Positions 9,135 through 17,804 are shown, numbered from the stretch's first letter. The stretch: 64,000 nt of DNA from Cytobacillus sp. IB215665 (GCF_033963835.1 NZ_JAXBME010000003.1:124001-188000); one strand, 5' to 3'. The notes: generated by a model from the letters alone, not told the origin. Made by a program: numbers and translations.

Positions 9135-10616
9135 CTAATTTAAATCTATATCTTTCTCCATTCTATACTCTCTAGGAGTAACACCCATCACCTGCTTAAA
9201 AATTCTACTGAAGTAATTTGCATTTCGAAAACCAGCTTTATTTGCAACCTCTTTAATCGATAAATCTGTCTCCCATAACAACCTTTTCGCAGCGTGAATC
9301 CGAAGATTAGTCACAAGCTGAATAAAAGATATGTTCATTTTTTTGTTAAGTAAATGGCTAAAATAGCTGGGACTTCGACCTGTGTATTTTGCAACGTCAT
9401 CTAATGATAAAGTTTGATGATGATAGTTCCTTTCAATATATGCCACGCCTAGTTCGACGACATCGTGACGTGAAGATTCTAGTTGATTTTGAGCACCATC
9501 AAATAAATGACCTGTAAACAGAATCATTTGTTGAACAGAACGGTATAAGACTGGACTATATAGAATTTCTTCAAATACTTTATGGTATAACTCTTCGTAC
9601 ACCCCGTGATCTAAATAAAGTGATTTCATATATCGACGTATTTGTGCTAGTATGCTCGTTAATCTAGTTCGTACCAAGCCTGGTTCAGGAAAAGGCTCTG
9701 AAATTGATAGAAAATGACGGTACATCCATGACTTAACCATATCCTTATCCTTGTTATTAAGCATATCTATCCATTCTCTTTGCTCTTGAGGAGTTAAAAA
9801 TGGGTCAATGGTATTCCATTCAACATTTTGCTTTACATGTATAAGTTGTCTGTATCCTTTAAAGTATGTTACTTGTAAAGCACCTTTTGCTTGCATGTAT
9901 GCTTCGTGAAGTGATTTAATCATCCCATGGCTATGAATAACGATGGCCATTGGTTCATTTTTTTCTTCATCCCAATCTTGAAGGAGTCGATTTCCAACTG
10001 CCTCTAACTGCTTCGTATTTTTGTTTTGAAAAACTAATACAATTAAATCACTGACAGGTAATAGTAACACATCCTCCATTACATAATAGGTTTCAAGAAA
10101 TAAACGCAGCTCAGCTAACTTATTTTGATCTTCAGTTTGTAATACCATTAAAGAATCAGCCGTTTCATTTTGATGATCTTGGATAAATAGCGAACGATAA
10201 GTTGTAGTATTATACTTATTAGCTTGACGTTGTTTAGAGCTATGTTCCACTCTTAAAACATTAACTGAACGATATAAAGTTTTCTTTAATGATTCTGGTG
10301 AATTTGGCTTTACTAATAAATCAACAGCTTGCAGCTCTATCGCTTGCTTTGCACGTTCATATGTTGCTTCTGCTGAAACAGCTATGACGATTTGTGTATA
10401 TTGTTTTATCCTGCTCAATAGTATGTTCCAGTGCTCTCTTGGGATCATATCAAGCTCTATGATTGTTACTTCTGGAACATCATTTTCAAGGTAGATAATA
10501 AGCTCGTCAAATGAACTAGCTAGCAATATTTGCTCAAATGAAAATGAGTTTGCCGATACTAACCAACGTATGCCTATCCTTTCATCTTGATCACGGTCTG
10601 CAATAAGTAATTTCAT
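9135..10616 (-). CDS. YesN-like response regulator with AraC DNA-binding domain
   Basis: A 493-aa protein with an N-terminal receiver-like domain (1-120: acidic pocket DRDQDE, Ser near residue 80, KP at about 103-104), a long middle region and a C-terminal AraC/XylS double helix-turn-helix (about 390-490; TGRSPSYFSHLLNKKM and KAGFRNANYFSRIFK). The phospho-acceptor segment reads VTIIELDMIP: by the usual D-x2-M-P spacing the acceptor column holds Glu, with Asp two places on, so phosphorylation may be altered. ATG at 10616 follows AAGGAG. No histidine kinase gene is adjacent, so it is an orphan. It is divergent from the M42 peptidase with 101 bp between; the target is unknown. Confidence 0.85.
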   Translation of the reverse strand: MKLLIADRDQDERIGIRWLVSANSFSFEQILLASSFDELIIYLENDVPEVTIIELDMIPREHWNILLSRIKQYTQIVIAVSAEATYERAKQAIELQAVDLLVKPNSPESLKKTLYRSVNVLRVEHSSKQRQANKYNTTTYRSLFIQDHQNETADSLMVLQTEDQNKLAELRLFLETYYVMEDVLLLPVSDLIVLVFQNKNTKQLEAVGNRLLQDWDEEKNEPMAIVIHSHGMIKSLHEAYMQAKGALQVTYFKGYRQLIHVKQNVEWNTIDPFLTPQEQREWIDMLNNKDKDMVKSWMYRHFLSISEPFPEPGLVRTRLTSILAQIRRYMKSLYLDHGVYEELYHKVFEEILYSPVLYRSVQQMILFTGHLFDGAQNQLESSRHDVVELGVAYIERNYHHQTLSLDDVAKYTGRSPSYFSHLLNKKMNISFIQLVTNLRIHAAKRLLWETDLSIKEVANKAGFRNANYFSRIFKQVMGVTPREYRMEKDIDLN

Positions 10617-10717
10617 ATGACTTCTCCTTATGTAAGTCTCTTTTTTACATTATAAGAAAACTAATATATATGATAAAGTAATGAGAGATATATTTTTATT
10701 TTGAGAGGAGCTTTAAG

Positions 10718-11767
10718 ATGAATACATATCCAAACACAAATGCAACAATTGAGCTTATTAAAGAACTAGTATCGATTCCAAGTCCATCTGGCCATACAGA
10801 CAACATCATTCAATTTATTGAAGATAAACTTACTAACATCGGGGTTGAGACTAGACGCAATAGAAAAGGTGGACTGCTTGCAACCCTTCCTGGAACTGAC
10901 GACACGAAACATCGAATGTTAACTGCACATGTGGATACACTTGGAGCTATGGTGAAGGAAGTCAAGAGTAATGGGCGGTTAAAACTTTCGATGATCGGAG
11001 GTTTTCGGTGGAATTCTGTTGAAGGAGAGTATTGTCAAATTGAAACCTCAGACGGACGAACATATACAGGTACCATTCTGATGCATCAAACGAGCGTTCA
11101 TGTATTTAAAAATGCTGGTGAAGCTAAACGAAATGAAGAGAATATTGAAGTTAGAATTGATGAAAAGGTAGAGAATGCAGACGACGTTCGCTCTCTAGGT
11201 ATCGAAGTTGGAGATTTTGTGTCATTTGACCCTAGAGTTGAAGTTACTTCAAGCGGGTTTATTAAATCTAGACATTTAGATGATAAAGCAAGTGTAGCTA
11301 TCTTACTACAACTAATTGAACATATCAAAAAAGATAACATACAGCTTCCACATACAACACATTTTCTTATTTCCAATAACGAAGAAATTGGCTATGGTGG
11401 TAACTCGAATATTACACCTGAAACAATTGAATATTTGGCAGTTGACATGGGCGCTATTGGAGATGGTCAAGCTTCTGATGAATATACTGTGTCTATTTGT
11501 GCGAAGGATTCTAGTGGCCCGTATCATTATGGCCTTAGAAAAAAGCTAGTTCAATTGGCTAACGAAAATAATATTGACTATAAGGTTGACATATATCCTT
11601 ATTACGGATCCGATGCATCCGCAGCTATACGCTCAGGATTTGATATTGTTCACGGACTTATTGGTCCTGGTATTGAATCATCACATGCATTTGAGCGTAC
11701 CCATCAAGCTTCAATAATTAATACTGAAAAGCTACTTCTTTCATATGTTCAAACAGCAACAATATGA
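10718..11767 (+). CDS. M42-family aminopeptidase (YsdC/FrvX-like)
   Basis: A 349-aa di-metal aminopeptidase, cytoplasmic, expected to trim peptides as a large oligomeric shell. Ligand and catalytic motifs in order: TAHVDTLG, SRHLDDKAS, SNNEEIGYGG (catalytic Glu pair), VDMGA, and the C-terminal ESSHAFERTH. ATG at 10718 follows GAGGAG. It is transcribed divergently from the YesN-like regulator and ends at a clear terminator. FrvX-like and glutamyl-aminopeptidase members share this pattern, so specificity cannot be read from sequence. Confidence 0.92.
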   Translation: MNTYPNTNATIELIKELVSIPSPSGHTDNIIQFIEDKLTNIGVETRRNRKGGLLATLPGTDDTKHRMLTAHVDTLGAMVKEVKSNGRLKLSMIGGFRWNSVEGEYCQIETSDGRTYTGTILMHQTSVHVFKNAGEAKRNEENIEVRIDEKVENADDVRSLGIEVGDFVSFDPRVEVTSSGFIKSRHLDDKASVAILLQLIEHIKKDNIQLPHTTHFLISNNEEIGYGGNSNITPETIEYLAVDMGAIGDGQASDEYTVSICAKDSSGPYHYGLRKKLVQLANENNIDYKVDIYPYYGSDASAAIRSGFDIVHGLIGPGIESSHAFERTHQASIINTEKLLLSYVQTATI

Positions 11768-11780
11768 TAAGACTTGTATA

Positions 11781-11815
11781 GTAGGTGGAGCCTAACTCCA
11801 TCTACTCTTTTTTTC
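11781..11815 (+). terminator. Terminator of the M42 peptidase gene
   Basis: Stem GTAGGTGGAG / CTCCATCTAC (one mismatch), loop CCTAA, then TCTTTTTTTCC. Confidence 0.85.
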
Positions 11816-11959
11816 CTTCATTTGTCGGTTAAGATTCATCCGTAAATGTTTTCCTCTGTAAAAAATGGGTAGTCATTATCCGCATATGTCTGTATCAACT
11901 TTTTCATTAAACCCATATACATAACCTAAAATAGATTACACATTTTTGGAGATGAAGGA

Positions 11960-12634
11960 TTGATGCTAAAAAAAACTGCCTTAATTATTGCATCCCATCC
12001 TGATGACGAACTGCTTGGTTCGGGTGCAACTATAAAAAAATTAATAAATAGTGGATATGAAGTTATTACTGTAATAACTGCTCAAGGCCGCAACAAAGAA
12101 GATGAATATATCACCAACTGCTGTATAGAAGCAAATAAAGAGTTAGGTGTAAAAGAAATTATTTTCCTCGAGTATCCTAATTTAGAAATGGAAACTTTCC
12201 CACTTCACCTTATTAATAAGAAAATTGAAAAGTTAATTGCAATATATCAACCTTGTAAAATATTCACTCACCATTATGGAGATTTAAATAAGGACCATCA
12301 AGTTACATTCCAAGCTGTTATGACTGCTGCACGTCCTATAGCTGGAAGTGCCCCAATCGACATAATTTGCTTTGAAACAGTTTCATCTACCGAATGGACC
12401 CACCATACGAATGACCAAACTTTCAAACCAAATTACTATGTTGACGTAACTGATACAATCGATAATAAATTGAATGCCCTTAAACATTACGATGTTGAAA
12501 TGCGCCCTTTCCCTCACCCCCGTTCGTTTGATGGGATAAAATTTTTAGCAAGGTATAGAGGGATGACAGTCGGCGTACATTATGCTGAGGCTTTTGAAAT
12601 TATTAGGAGGATCCAATATGAAGACAATTGGTGA
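11960..12634 (+). CDS. PIG-L/LmbE-family N-acetylglucosaminide deacetylase
   Basis: A 224-aa zinc deacetylase of the PIG-L family. The metal site SHPDDE lies near residues 11-16 and the second signature THHYGDLNKDHQ at about 105-116. The family removes acetyl groups from GlcNAc-containing small conjugates (GPI precursor, mycothiol, bacillithiol, antibiotics). TTG at 11960 has GGAG eight bases upstream; ATG at 11963 is the alternative. It is first in a five-gene operon and overlaps the small downstream gene by 17 bp. A sequence CATAACCTA at 11920-11928 resembles a mother-cell sigma -10 (CATAnnnTA), but no properly spaced -35 was found. Bacillithiol enzyme BshB is related, but the neighbours are not bsh genes. 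Confidence 0.85.
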   Translation: MMLKKTALIIASHPDDELLGSGATIKKLINSGYEVITVITAQGRNKEDEYITNCCIEANKELGVKEIIFLEYPNLEMETFPLHLINKKIEKLIAIYQPCKIFTHHYGDLNKDHQVTFQAVMTAARPIAGSAPIDIICFETVSSTEWTHHTNDQTFKPNYYVDVTDTIDNKLNALKHYDVEMRPFPHPRSFDGIKFLARYRGMTVGVHYAEAFEIIRRIQYEDNW

Positions 12635-12818
12635 TTTTTCAAATAAACAGATAACAATTTCCAAATTAGCAAAACTACAAGTTCCTTCACCAGATTTACT
12701 TGCCATGATGGACCATCATTTCCAACAACAATTACTTAAGAAAGACATAAAAGACCCATTCGAGGAATCAAATAACGACAGCATTCAATCTTCAACAAAG
12801 TCTGTAAATGAAGCATGA
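12618..12818 (+). CDS. Small 66-aa protein in glycoconjugate operon
   Basis: ATG at 12618 is preceded by AGGAGG seven bases upstream, a stronger site than most genes here, so it is very probably translated. The protein is hydrophilic: a lysine/glutamine-rich first half, a helix-like centre (PDLLAMMDHHFQQQLLKK) and a Ser/Asn-rich acidic tail. It has no signal peptide, membrane segment or cysteine. It overlaps the deacetylase gene by 17 bp and is followed 39 bp later by the glycosyltransferase. I do not recognise a family. It could be a scaffold, a structural coat component or a modified carrier; none of these is shown by the sequence. Confidence 0.75.
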   Translation: MKTIGDFSNKQITISKLAKLQVPSPDLLAMMDHHFQQQLLKKDIKDPFEESNNDSIQSSTKSVNEA

Positions 12819-12857
12819 TGACAAATCAAACTAGAGGGCACAAAGGGGAAGTAGACA

Positions 12858-14000
12858 TTGAGAATATTACTAACGACTTTCTGGAACTATCCTCATGTTG
12901 GAGGTTTATCTAACTATATTACTAATCTAAAACACGGCATGGAGAATCGTGGCCATGTCGTTGAAATTACATGTCCAAACGAGTTTGATGGTTATGTAAA
13001 CACAAAGAACAACATAAGTGACTATTTGTGGAAATTTTATCAACAACGCTACGGTAAAGATAAGAAGAAGTTTTTTCAGCTTGATGTTAACTTTTACACA
13101 TATTTAACACATTTAAGTCAACAAAACCTTGAGGGTTATGATATTTTACACGCTCAGGATTTAGCAACTGCGAATATTTTAGGTATTCTTAACGAACATT
13201 ATGAAAAACCACTACTTTATACTCCTCACGGGATTTTAAGCCTCAATAGAATAAAATTTAAAGAAGTAGACAAAGATTCACTTTCAGCAAGGTACTTTAT
13301 TGAAATTGATAAAAAGGCTGTTCAATATGCGGATAAGATTATCATCCTATCAGATCATTTCCGTGAACCGCTTAAGCAATTAGGTGCACACGATTCAAAA
13401 ATGCTTACAGTTCATACTGGAATAGAAGAAAATGAAGAAATAAAGCAACCCAAAGATGAGAATCCCCATCAAACGATCATTTCTTGTATTGCCCGTCTTA
13501 CTCAACGTAAGGGTCACCATATTTTGTTGGAAGCCTTAAACATGATAAAAGAGCATTTAGATCATGTAGAAATTAGGATTATTGGTGACGGTAAGACGAG
13601 AGAGGATTTAGAACAACAAGCACGACATTTACGTTTGTCAAATGTTGTGTTCTTAGGAAGTAGAGACGACATCCCTCAGCTATTAAAAGAAACGGACATT
13701 TTTGTTTTACCTACTATAAATGATAGTCTACCAATTTCTATCATTGAAGCGATGCATATGGGGTTACCTATCGTTTCATCATATGTAGGAGGAATCCCCG
13801 AATTAATTCATCATCAGAAGGAAGGTTTACTTTCAACACCAGGTGACATTGAAACACTCTCAAAGCATCTGCTACTACTTATTCAAAATCCCTCTTTAAG
13901 AAACGAACTAGGGGAAAATGCCCGCAAGTTTGCACAGGCTGAACTAACAGTTAACGAGATGTCAAGAAAAATTGAACAGGAGTACCAATCTTTATTATAG
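12858..14000 (+). CDS. GT4-family glycosyltransferase
   Basis: A 380-aa GT-B fold glycosyltransferase. The N-terminal acceptor domain begins RILLTTFWNYPHVGGLSNYI (glycine-rich loop). The C-terminal nucleotide-sugar domain contains RLTQRKGHHILLEAL, RIIGDGKTREDLE, VVFLGSRDD and the donor-binding SLPISIIEAMHMGLPIV. Start is TTG at 12858 (GGGG nine bases upstream), giving the normal GT4 length. It lacks membrane segments and should act at the cytoplasmic face. It sits third in the operon. CotSA-like spore-coat transferases and BshA/MshA belong to the same broad family; the sugar and acceptor cannot be told. Confidence 0.88.
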   Translation: MRILLTTFWNYPHVGGLSNYITNLKHGMENRGHVVEITCPNEFDGYVNTKNNISDYLWKFYQQRYGKDKKKFFQLDVNFYTYLTHLSQQNLEGYDILHAQDLATANILGILNEHYEKPLLYTPHGILSLNRIKFKEVDKDSLSARYFIEIDKKAVQYADKIIILSDHFREPLKQLGAHDSKMLTVHTGIEENEEIKQPKDENPHQTIISCIARLTQRKGHHILLEALNMIKEHLDHVEIRIIGDGKTREDLEQQARHLRLSNVVFLGSRDDIPQLLKETDIFVLPTINDSLPISIIEAMHMGLPIVSSYVGGIPELIHHQKEGLLSTPGDIETLSKHLLLLIQNPSLRNELGENARKFAQAELTVNEMSRKIEQEYQSLL

Positions 14001-14015
14001 AAAGGTAGTTGGAAT

Positions 14016-15203
14016 ATGGTTGAGCGTAAGCATCCGGCAATCGTTCTTGATTTAAGTGCAAATGGAATTGGGATTGTAAGAAGTTTAGGTAGAAAAGGAG
14101 TGGATGTATACGCCTTTGATACAGGGAAAAAATACAAAATCGGGAAAACATGTTATGCAACATGTAAGGGTTGTCCAGATCCTATTAAAGATGAAGAAGG
14201 CTTGCTTACTTTCCTATTGAACCTAGGTAAGACATTTTGCTGTAAAGCTGTGCTATATGCTGGTTCAGATGATTTTCTATATTTTATGTCTAAGCATAGA
14301 GAAATATTGTCTATGTATTATTTATTTTTATTACCTGAGCACACAACAGTTCATGCATTAATCGATAAACGTTTAACATATGAACTAGCTACAAAGCATA
14401 ATATACCATGCCCGACAACCTTTTTTTTAGATAAGGAAGAAGAATTGGAAGGTATTCTTAACAAATTAACATTTCCGTGTATCATAAAGCCTGTTTACGG
14501 ACATAAGTTTCGTCAACATATTAATAAAAAAATTATCATGGTTCATAGTGCAGAACAATTAAAAGCTACTTTTCCTTACTATCGACAATTTGGTGAGTTA
14601 ATGCTACAAGAATTTATTCCAGGTGATGACAGCACTTTTTACAAACTGGCAACTTTTCTTGATGAAGATATGAATGTCAAAGCTCTTTTCACACTACAAA
14701 AGCTTCATCAATTCCCGCCGAACATGGGTACAGGTGCCCTCATTATTAGTAAAAGGGATGAAGAAATTATTGATGTTGGCTTACCGTTTCTAAAAGAATT
14801 GGAGTGTAAGGGAGTATCCATGGCCGAATTTAAAAAAGATCCCCGTGATGGTGAACTTAAGTTTATTGAGATCAATTCTAGATTATGGCTTTCTCATAGT
14901 TTAACAGAGGCTTGTGGTATAGATTTTGCATATTTATACTACCTTTACTTAACTGGTCAAGACCCTGAACCGAGATTGTATCAAATAGAAGACATTAAAT
15001 GGATCTATCTTGTACGGTATTACCTTGCCTACCTCCATAAAAAGGAACATGGTGAAATGACTTTTTACGACTTCAAGAAGGGACTAACTGGAAACAAACA
15101 ATATGCACTATTCGCATGGGATGACCCGATGCCATTTTTGCGCAGTGCATTTTCTCATCTCTATAATTCTTGGAAAACTAAAAAACAGGAAGAGAATACA
15201 TGA
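14016..15203 (+). CDS. ATP-grasp carboxylate-amine/thiol ligase family protein
   Basis: A 395-aa ATP-grasp protein like those found in surface-polysaccharide clusters. The N-terminal part (AIVLDLSANGIGIVRSLGRK) is a pre-ATP-grasp Rossmann-like domain; ATP-binding strands FPCIIKPVYG and ELMLQEFIPGDDS follow near residues 151 and 195; the metal-binding end is LKFIEINSRLW (Glu, Asn) near residue 285. Such enzymes activate a carboxylate as an acyl phosphate and join it to an amine. It has four cysteines near residues 45-70 (CYATCKGC, CC), unusual for a cytoplasmic enzyme of this group. It starts 16 bp after the glycosyltransferase and overlaps the next gene by ATGA. Confidence 0.82.
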   Translation: MVERKHPAIVLDLSANGIGIVRSLGRKGVDVYAFDTGKKYKIGKTCYATCKGCPDPIKDEEGLLTFLLNLGKTFCCKAVLYAGSDDFLYFMSKHREILSMYYLFLLPEHTTVHALIDKRLTYELATKHNIPCPTTFFLDKEEELEGILNKLTFPCIIKPVYGHKFRQHINKKIIMVHSAEQLKATFPYYRQFGELMLQEFIPGDDSTFYKLATFLDEDMNVKALFTLQKLHQFPPNMGTGALIISKRDEEIIDVGLPFLKELECKGVSMAEFKKDPRDGELKFIEINSRLWLSHSLTEACGIDFAYLYYLYLTGQDPEPRLYQIEDIKWIYLVRYYLAYLHKKEHGEMTFYDFKKGLTGNKQYALFAWDDPMPFLRSAFSHLYNSWKTKKQEENT

Positions 15204-16264
15204 TGGATATTGCCAACATTAAAAAGATTTTTCAAAACGCCGATTTTCATCATCAAATTAAACATAAGTTTGGCAAATATAAGTCATTTGTTCCTGATTC
15301 CATTCAGCAATTAAGAGCATCTTCGAAAAGTATAATTTATAAATTAGACATCTCAACAGAATTGGGTATTCAACCAATAATATTTAAACGTTATATAGGG
15401 TCAAAAAATAGAAATAATGTAGAAATAAATTTATATGATAAAGCTCACCCCTTTTTAAAAGAGTTTATGCCAACAATATACGCCACTAAATCAAAAATAT
15501 TTGATAACGAAACATGGATGTTAATAGAATATATTGAGCCTTTGCGTGGACGAATTCATCCTCCAAATCATTTTGACTATATCATACCAACAGTTGCAAA
15601 ATTACATGCCCACTCATATGAGCAAAATTTCTACGATAATATCGATTTGTTTAATCCCTGGTTTCCAACCTTTCATTCGAAGAAAGCGAAAACACGAAGA
15701 CAAGCTAAAATACAAAAAACAAAATTGTATCTTATCGATGCATTACACCACAAGCGTTTAAAGAAAATAATAGAACCTACGCATAGCATAATACAACAAA
15801 TATTAAGTAAAAGTTCATTATCATTTCCTGAACTAGTACAAAATGGACAATGTATCGTACACGGTGACCTTCATTTACAAAATATTTGCTGCAATCATAT
15901 AAATCAAAATACAAACAACCATATTCGAATGATTGATTGGGAATCGGCTAGATTTGCATCAGGTTGGTTTGATATCAATTTACTAGTTGAAAGATACCTT
16001 GGATTACGTAATTCCGAGAAAAACAATGATGATAGCATTCGTAACCATTGTGTTCAATTATATACTACTGAAATGAACAAAAGAGGAATCACCTTTCAAA
16101 GTGACCCTATGATATTATATAAAATGTCCTATTTACAGTACCTTCTTGAAACTGGCTTACTAGTACAATTACAAAAGGAGTTTGATGGTAAAAAAGGTGT
16201 ATTGCTTACCTATTATCTAGATAAAGTTTTAAATTGGGGTAAAGAACTCAATTTGTATAGCTAA
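15200..16264 (+). CDS. APH-fold (aminoglycoside phosphotransferase-like) kinase
   Basis: A 354-aa protein with the phosphotransferase core: catalytic HGDLHLQN (His221, Asp223, Asn228) and metal-binding IDWES (Asp246). A lysine in IIFKRYIG near residue 63 is the likely ATP-positioning residue. The fold includes aminoglycoside, choline and sugar kinases as well as CotS/CotI-type spore coat kinases. The start overlaps the ATP-grasp stop (ATGATGG), with GGAAGAG upstream. Last gene of the operon. It should phosphorylate a small sugar or amino-sugar intermediate; resistance function is possible but not favoured by context. Confidence 0.8.
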   Translation: MMDIANIKKIFQNADFHHQIKHKFGKYKSFVPDSIQQLRASSKSIIYKLDISTELGIQPIIFKRYIGSKNRNNVEINLYDKAHPFLKEFMPTIYATKSKIFDNETWMLIEYIEPLRGRIHPPNHFDYIIPTVAKLHAHSYEQNFYDNIDLFNPWFPTFHSKKAKTRRQAKIQKTKLYLIDALHHKRLKKIIEPTHSIIQQILSKSSLSFPELVQNGQCIVHGDLHLQNICCNHINQNTNNHIRMIDWESARFASGWFDINLLVERYLGLRNSEKNNDDSIRNHCVQLYTTEMNKRGITFQSDPMILYKMSYLQYLLETGLLVQLQKEFDGKKGVLLTYYLDKVLNWGKELNLYS

Positions 16265-16421
16265 TACTTTTCTAGATGTTCAAATAAAACGTTCGTTAAC
16301 AAGACGCCATTCAACACTATAGGTTGTACGCAATAGCTATTTTGTTAACTAAGAAAAGATACAGTAAACGATAGTTATGATAAACATCAATCAAAGAGGC
16401 CAAGTTTCAACATAGCTACAT

Positions 16422-16466
16422 AAAAAAGGTGTATCCCACTCAAAAGTATTGAGTAAGGCTACACCT
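16422..16466 (-). terminator. Terminator of the radical SAM gene (convergent gap)
   Basis: Outer stem AGGTGTA / TACACCT enclosing an inner ACTCAA / TTGAGT hairpin; on the minus strand it is followed by TTTTTTA. It separates the convergent kinase and radical SAM genes. Confidence 0.75.
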
Positions 16467-16482
16467 ACTTCAGCTTGTTATA

Positions 16483-17604
16483 TTAAGTATTCACTGATTT
16501 TGACCGCAATGCTTTCGGTATATACACACAGAATGGTTCACTTTCTAAAAAATCTCCAGTTACTGCATACGACCTTGCACGTGAGCCACCACAAACAAAG
16601 CGGAATTCACATACACCGCATTTCCCTTTAAATTTGTCTGAATTTCGCAAATCTTTGAAGATAGGAGAATTTCTATAAATATCTGCTAATGTCTTCTCTC
16701 TAATATTCCCAGCTTTGACAGGCAGTAATCCACTCGGAAATACATCACCAATATGAGATATAAAGACAAAACCATTGCCGTCATTGACACCTTTTGGTGC
16801 TCGACCTAAGCCATCAATTTGACCCGTTTTTCCTTCGTTTAAGGCATCTGCATAACGGATAGCTCGATCTGTATCTTTTGCTTCTTTCATTTTCTGTTGA
16901 ATAACAACACGACGGTAGTGTTGTGCAGCTGTTGTTTTAATATCAAACGGTACCTTTTTACTTAATTCATATAACCAGTTAAAAATCTGTTCGTGCTGTA
17001 CTGGAGATACCATATCTGACTCTTTCCCCCGTCCAGTAGGAACGAGAAAAAACACACTCCATAGGACACATTTTAATTCTTCTACAACCTTAGCCATTTC
17101 TTCTAGCACATCAACATTGTAGCGAGAAATCACTGTATTAATTTGCACTGGAATTTCTAACTCATGTAAATATTTTATGGCATTCATTGTTAAATCAAAA
17201 GATCCTTTCGTTCCACGAAAATGATCATGTACTTCGGCAGTTGGACCGTCTAAACTAAAAGCCCACCGTGCTAAACCAACCTCTTTTGCCTTCTCAATCG
17301 CTTGTTTTGTTACATTTGGAGTGGCACTAGGTGTCATGGATACCCTTACACCTTTTTTTATCGCATAATCTGCAATATCATATACATCTTCCCTCATCAA
17401 TGGGTCTCCACCTGTAAACACCAACATTGGATTATCCATTTCATAAATCTGATCTATTAATTGTTTCCCTTCCTCAAAGGATAATTCTCTAGGGTCCCGT
17501 CTAGTTTGAGCTTTTGCTCGACAATGCAAGCAATGTAATTGACAAGCACGCGTTAATTCCCAAATGACTATAAATGGATTTTTATTAAAATCTCGATCAA
17601 ACAT
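16483..17604 (-). CDS. Radical SAM/SPASM protein (AhbD/NirJ-like)
   Basis: A 373-aa radical SAM enzyme. The 4Fe-4S/SAM motif is CQLHCLHC (Cys21, Cys25, Cys28), followed by GGDPLMR; the C-terminal SPASM region has CGVCEFRFVCGG and a later Cys in ESEPFC, able to bind auxiliary clusters. The family includes haem-synthesis enzymes AhbD/NirJ, and this protein resembles that group in length and motif spacing, but substrate is not proven. ATG at 17604 is chosen because GGAGG lies eight bases upstream; an ATG at 17628 has none. It is divergent from the DUF2249 operon. A perfect Fnr box at 17663-17678 sits about 42 bp before a TACAAT -10 (minus strand), so anaerobic activation is likely. Confidence 0.85.
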   Translation of the reverse strand: MFDRDFNKNPFIVIWELTRACQLHCLHCRAKAQTRRDPRELSFEEGKQLIDQIYEMDNPMLVFTGGDPLMREDVYDIADYAIKKGVRVSMTPSATPNVTKQAIEKAKEVGLARWAFSLDGPTAEVHDHFRGTKGSFDLTMNAIKYLHELEIPVQINTVISRYNVDVLEEMAKVVEELKCVLWSVFFLVPTGRGKESDMVSPVQHEQIFNWLYELSKKVPFDIKTTAAQHYRRVVIQQKMKEAKDTDRAIRYADALNEGKTGQIDGLGRAPKGVNDGNGFVFISHIGDVFPSGLLPVKAGNIREKTLADIYRNSPIFKDLRNSDKFKGKCGVCEFRFVCGGSRARSYAVTGDFLESEPFCVYIPKALRSKSVNT

Positions 17605-17662
17605 AAGGACAACCTCCTCAACATTCATGTAAATATTGTAATTATTTTGATTTGGGTATGTA

Positions 17663-17678
17663 TGTGATATGCATCACA
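17663..17678. promoter_or_regulatory. Fnr box 1 (perfect), for the radical SAM gene
   Basis: TGTGA-TATGCA-TCACA, a perfect match to TGTGA-N6-TCACA; the inverted arms extend to TATGTGA / TCACATA. For the minus-strand gene a TACAAT -10 at 17640-17635 places the centre at about -42.5. Confidence 0.8.
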
Positions 17679-17728
17679 TATTCTTGTGGACAAATTGTGA
17701 ATGGTAACTAGTGAAAAAATTATCAACA

Positions 17729-17771
17729 AGTGAACTGAATCACACCAAACTTAATTGAAAATTATTATCAT
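17729..17771 (+). promoter_or_regulatory. Fnr box 2 with class II promoter for the DUF2249 operon
   Basis: AGTGA-ACTGAA-TCACA (17729-17744, one mismatch) is centred at 17736.5. A TATCAT -10 lies at 17766-17771, giving a start near 17778 and placing the box exactly at -41.5, the class II position for Fnr/Crp activation. No -35 hexamer of quality is visible, as expected for an activator-dependent promoter. Confidence 0.75.
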
Positions 17772-17804
17772 TAAATCAAAGGATATGACAAGGAGGAATA
17801 AAAA

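Noticed and set aside
12582-12818. Longer 78-aa version of the small glycoconjugate-operon protein
   Set aside because: The upstream part lies within the deacetylase gene without a ribosome binding site; ATG 12618 has a strong one.
11960-14000. Bacillithiol biosynthesis genes bshA/bshB
   Set aside because: GT4 and PIG-L are the right families, but the neighbours (ATP-grasp, APH kinase, no bshC) and my recall of BshA motifs do not support it.
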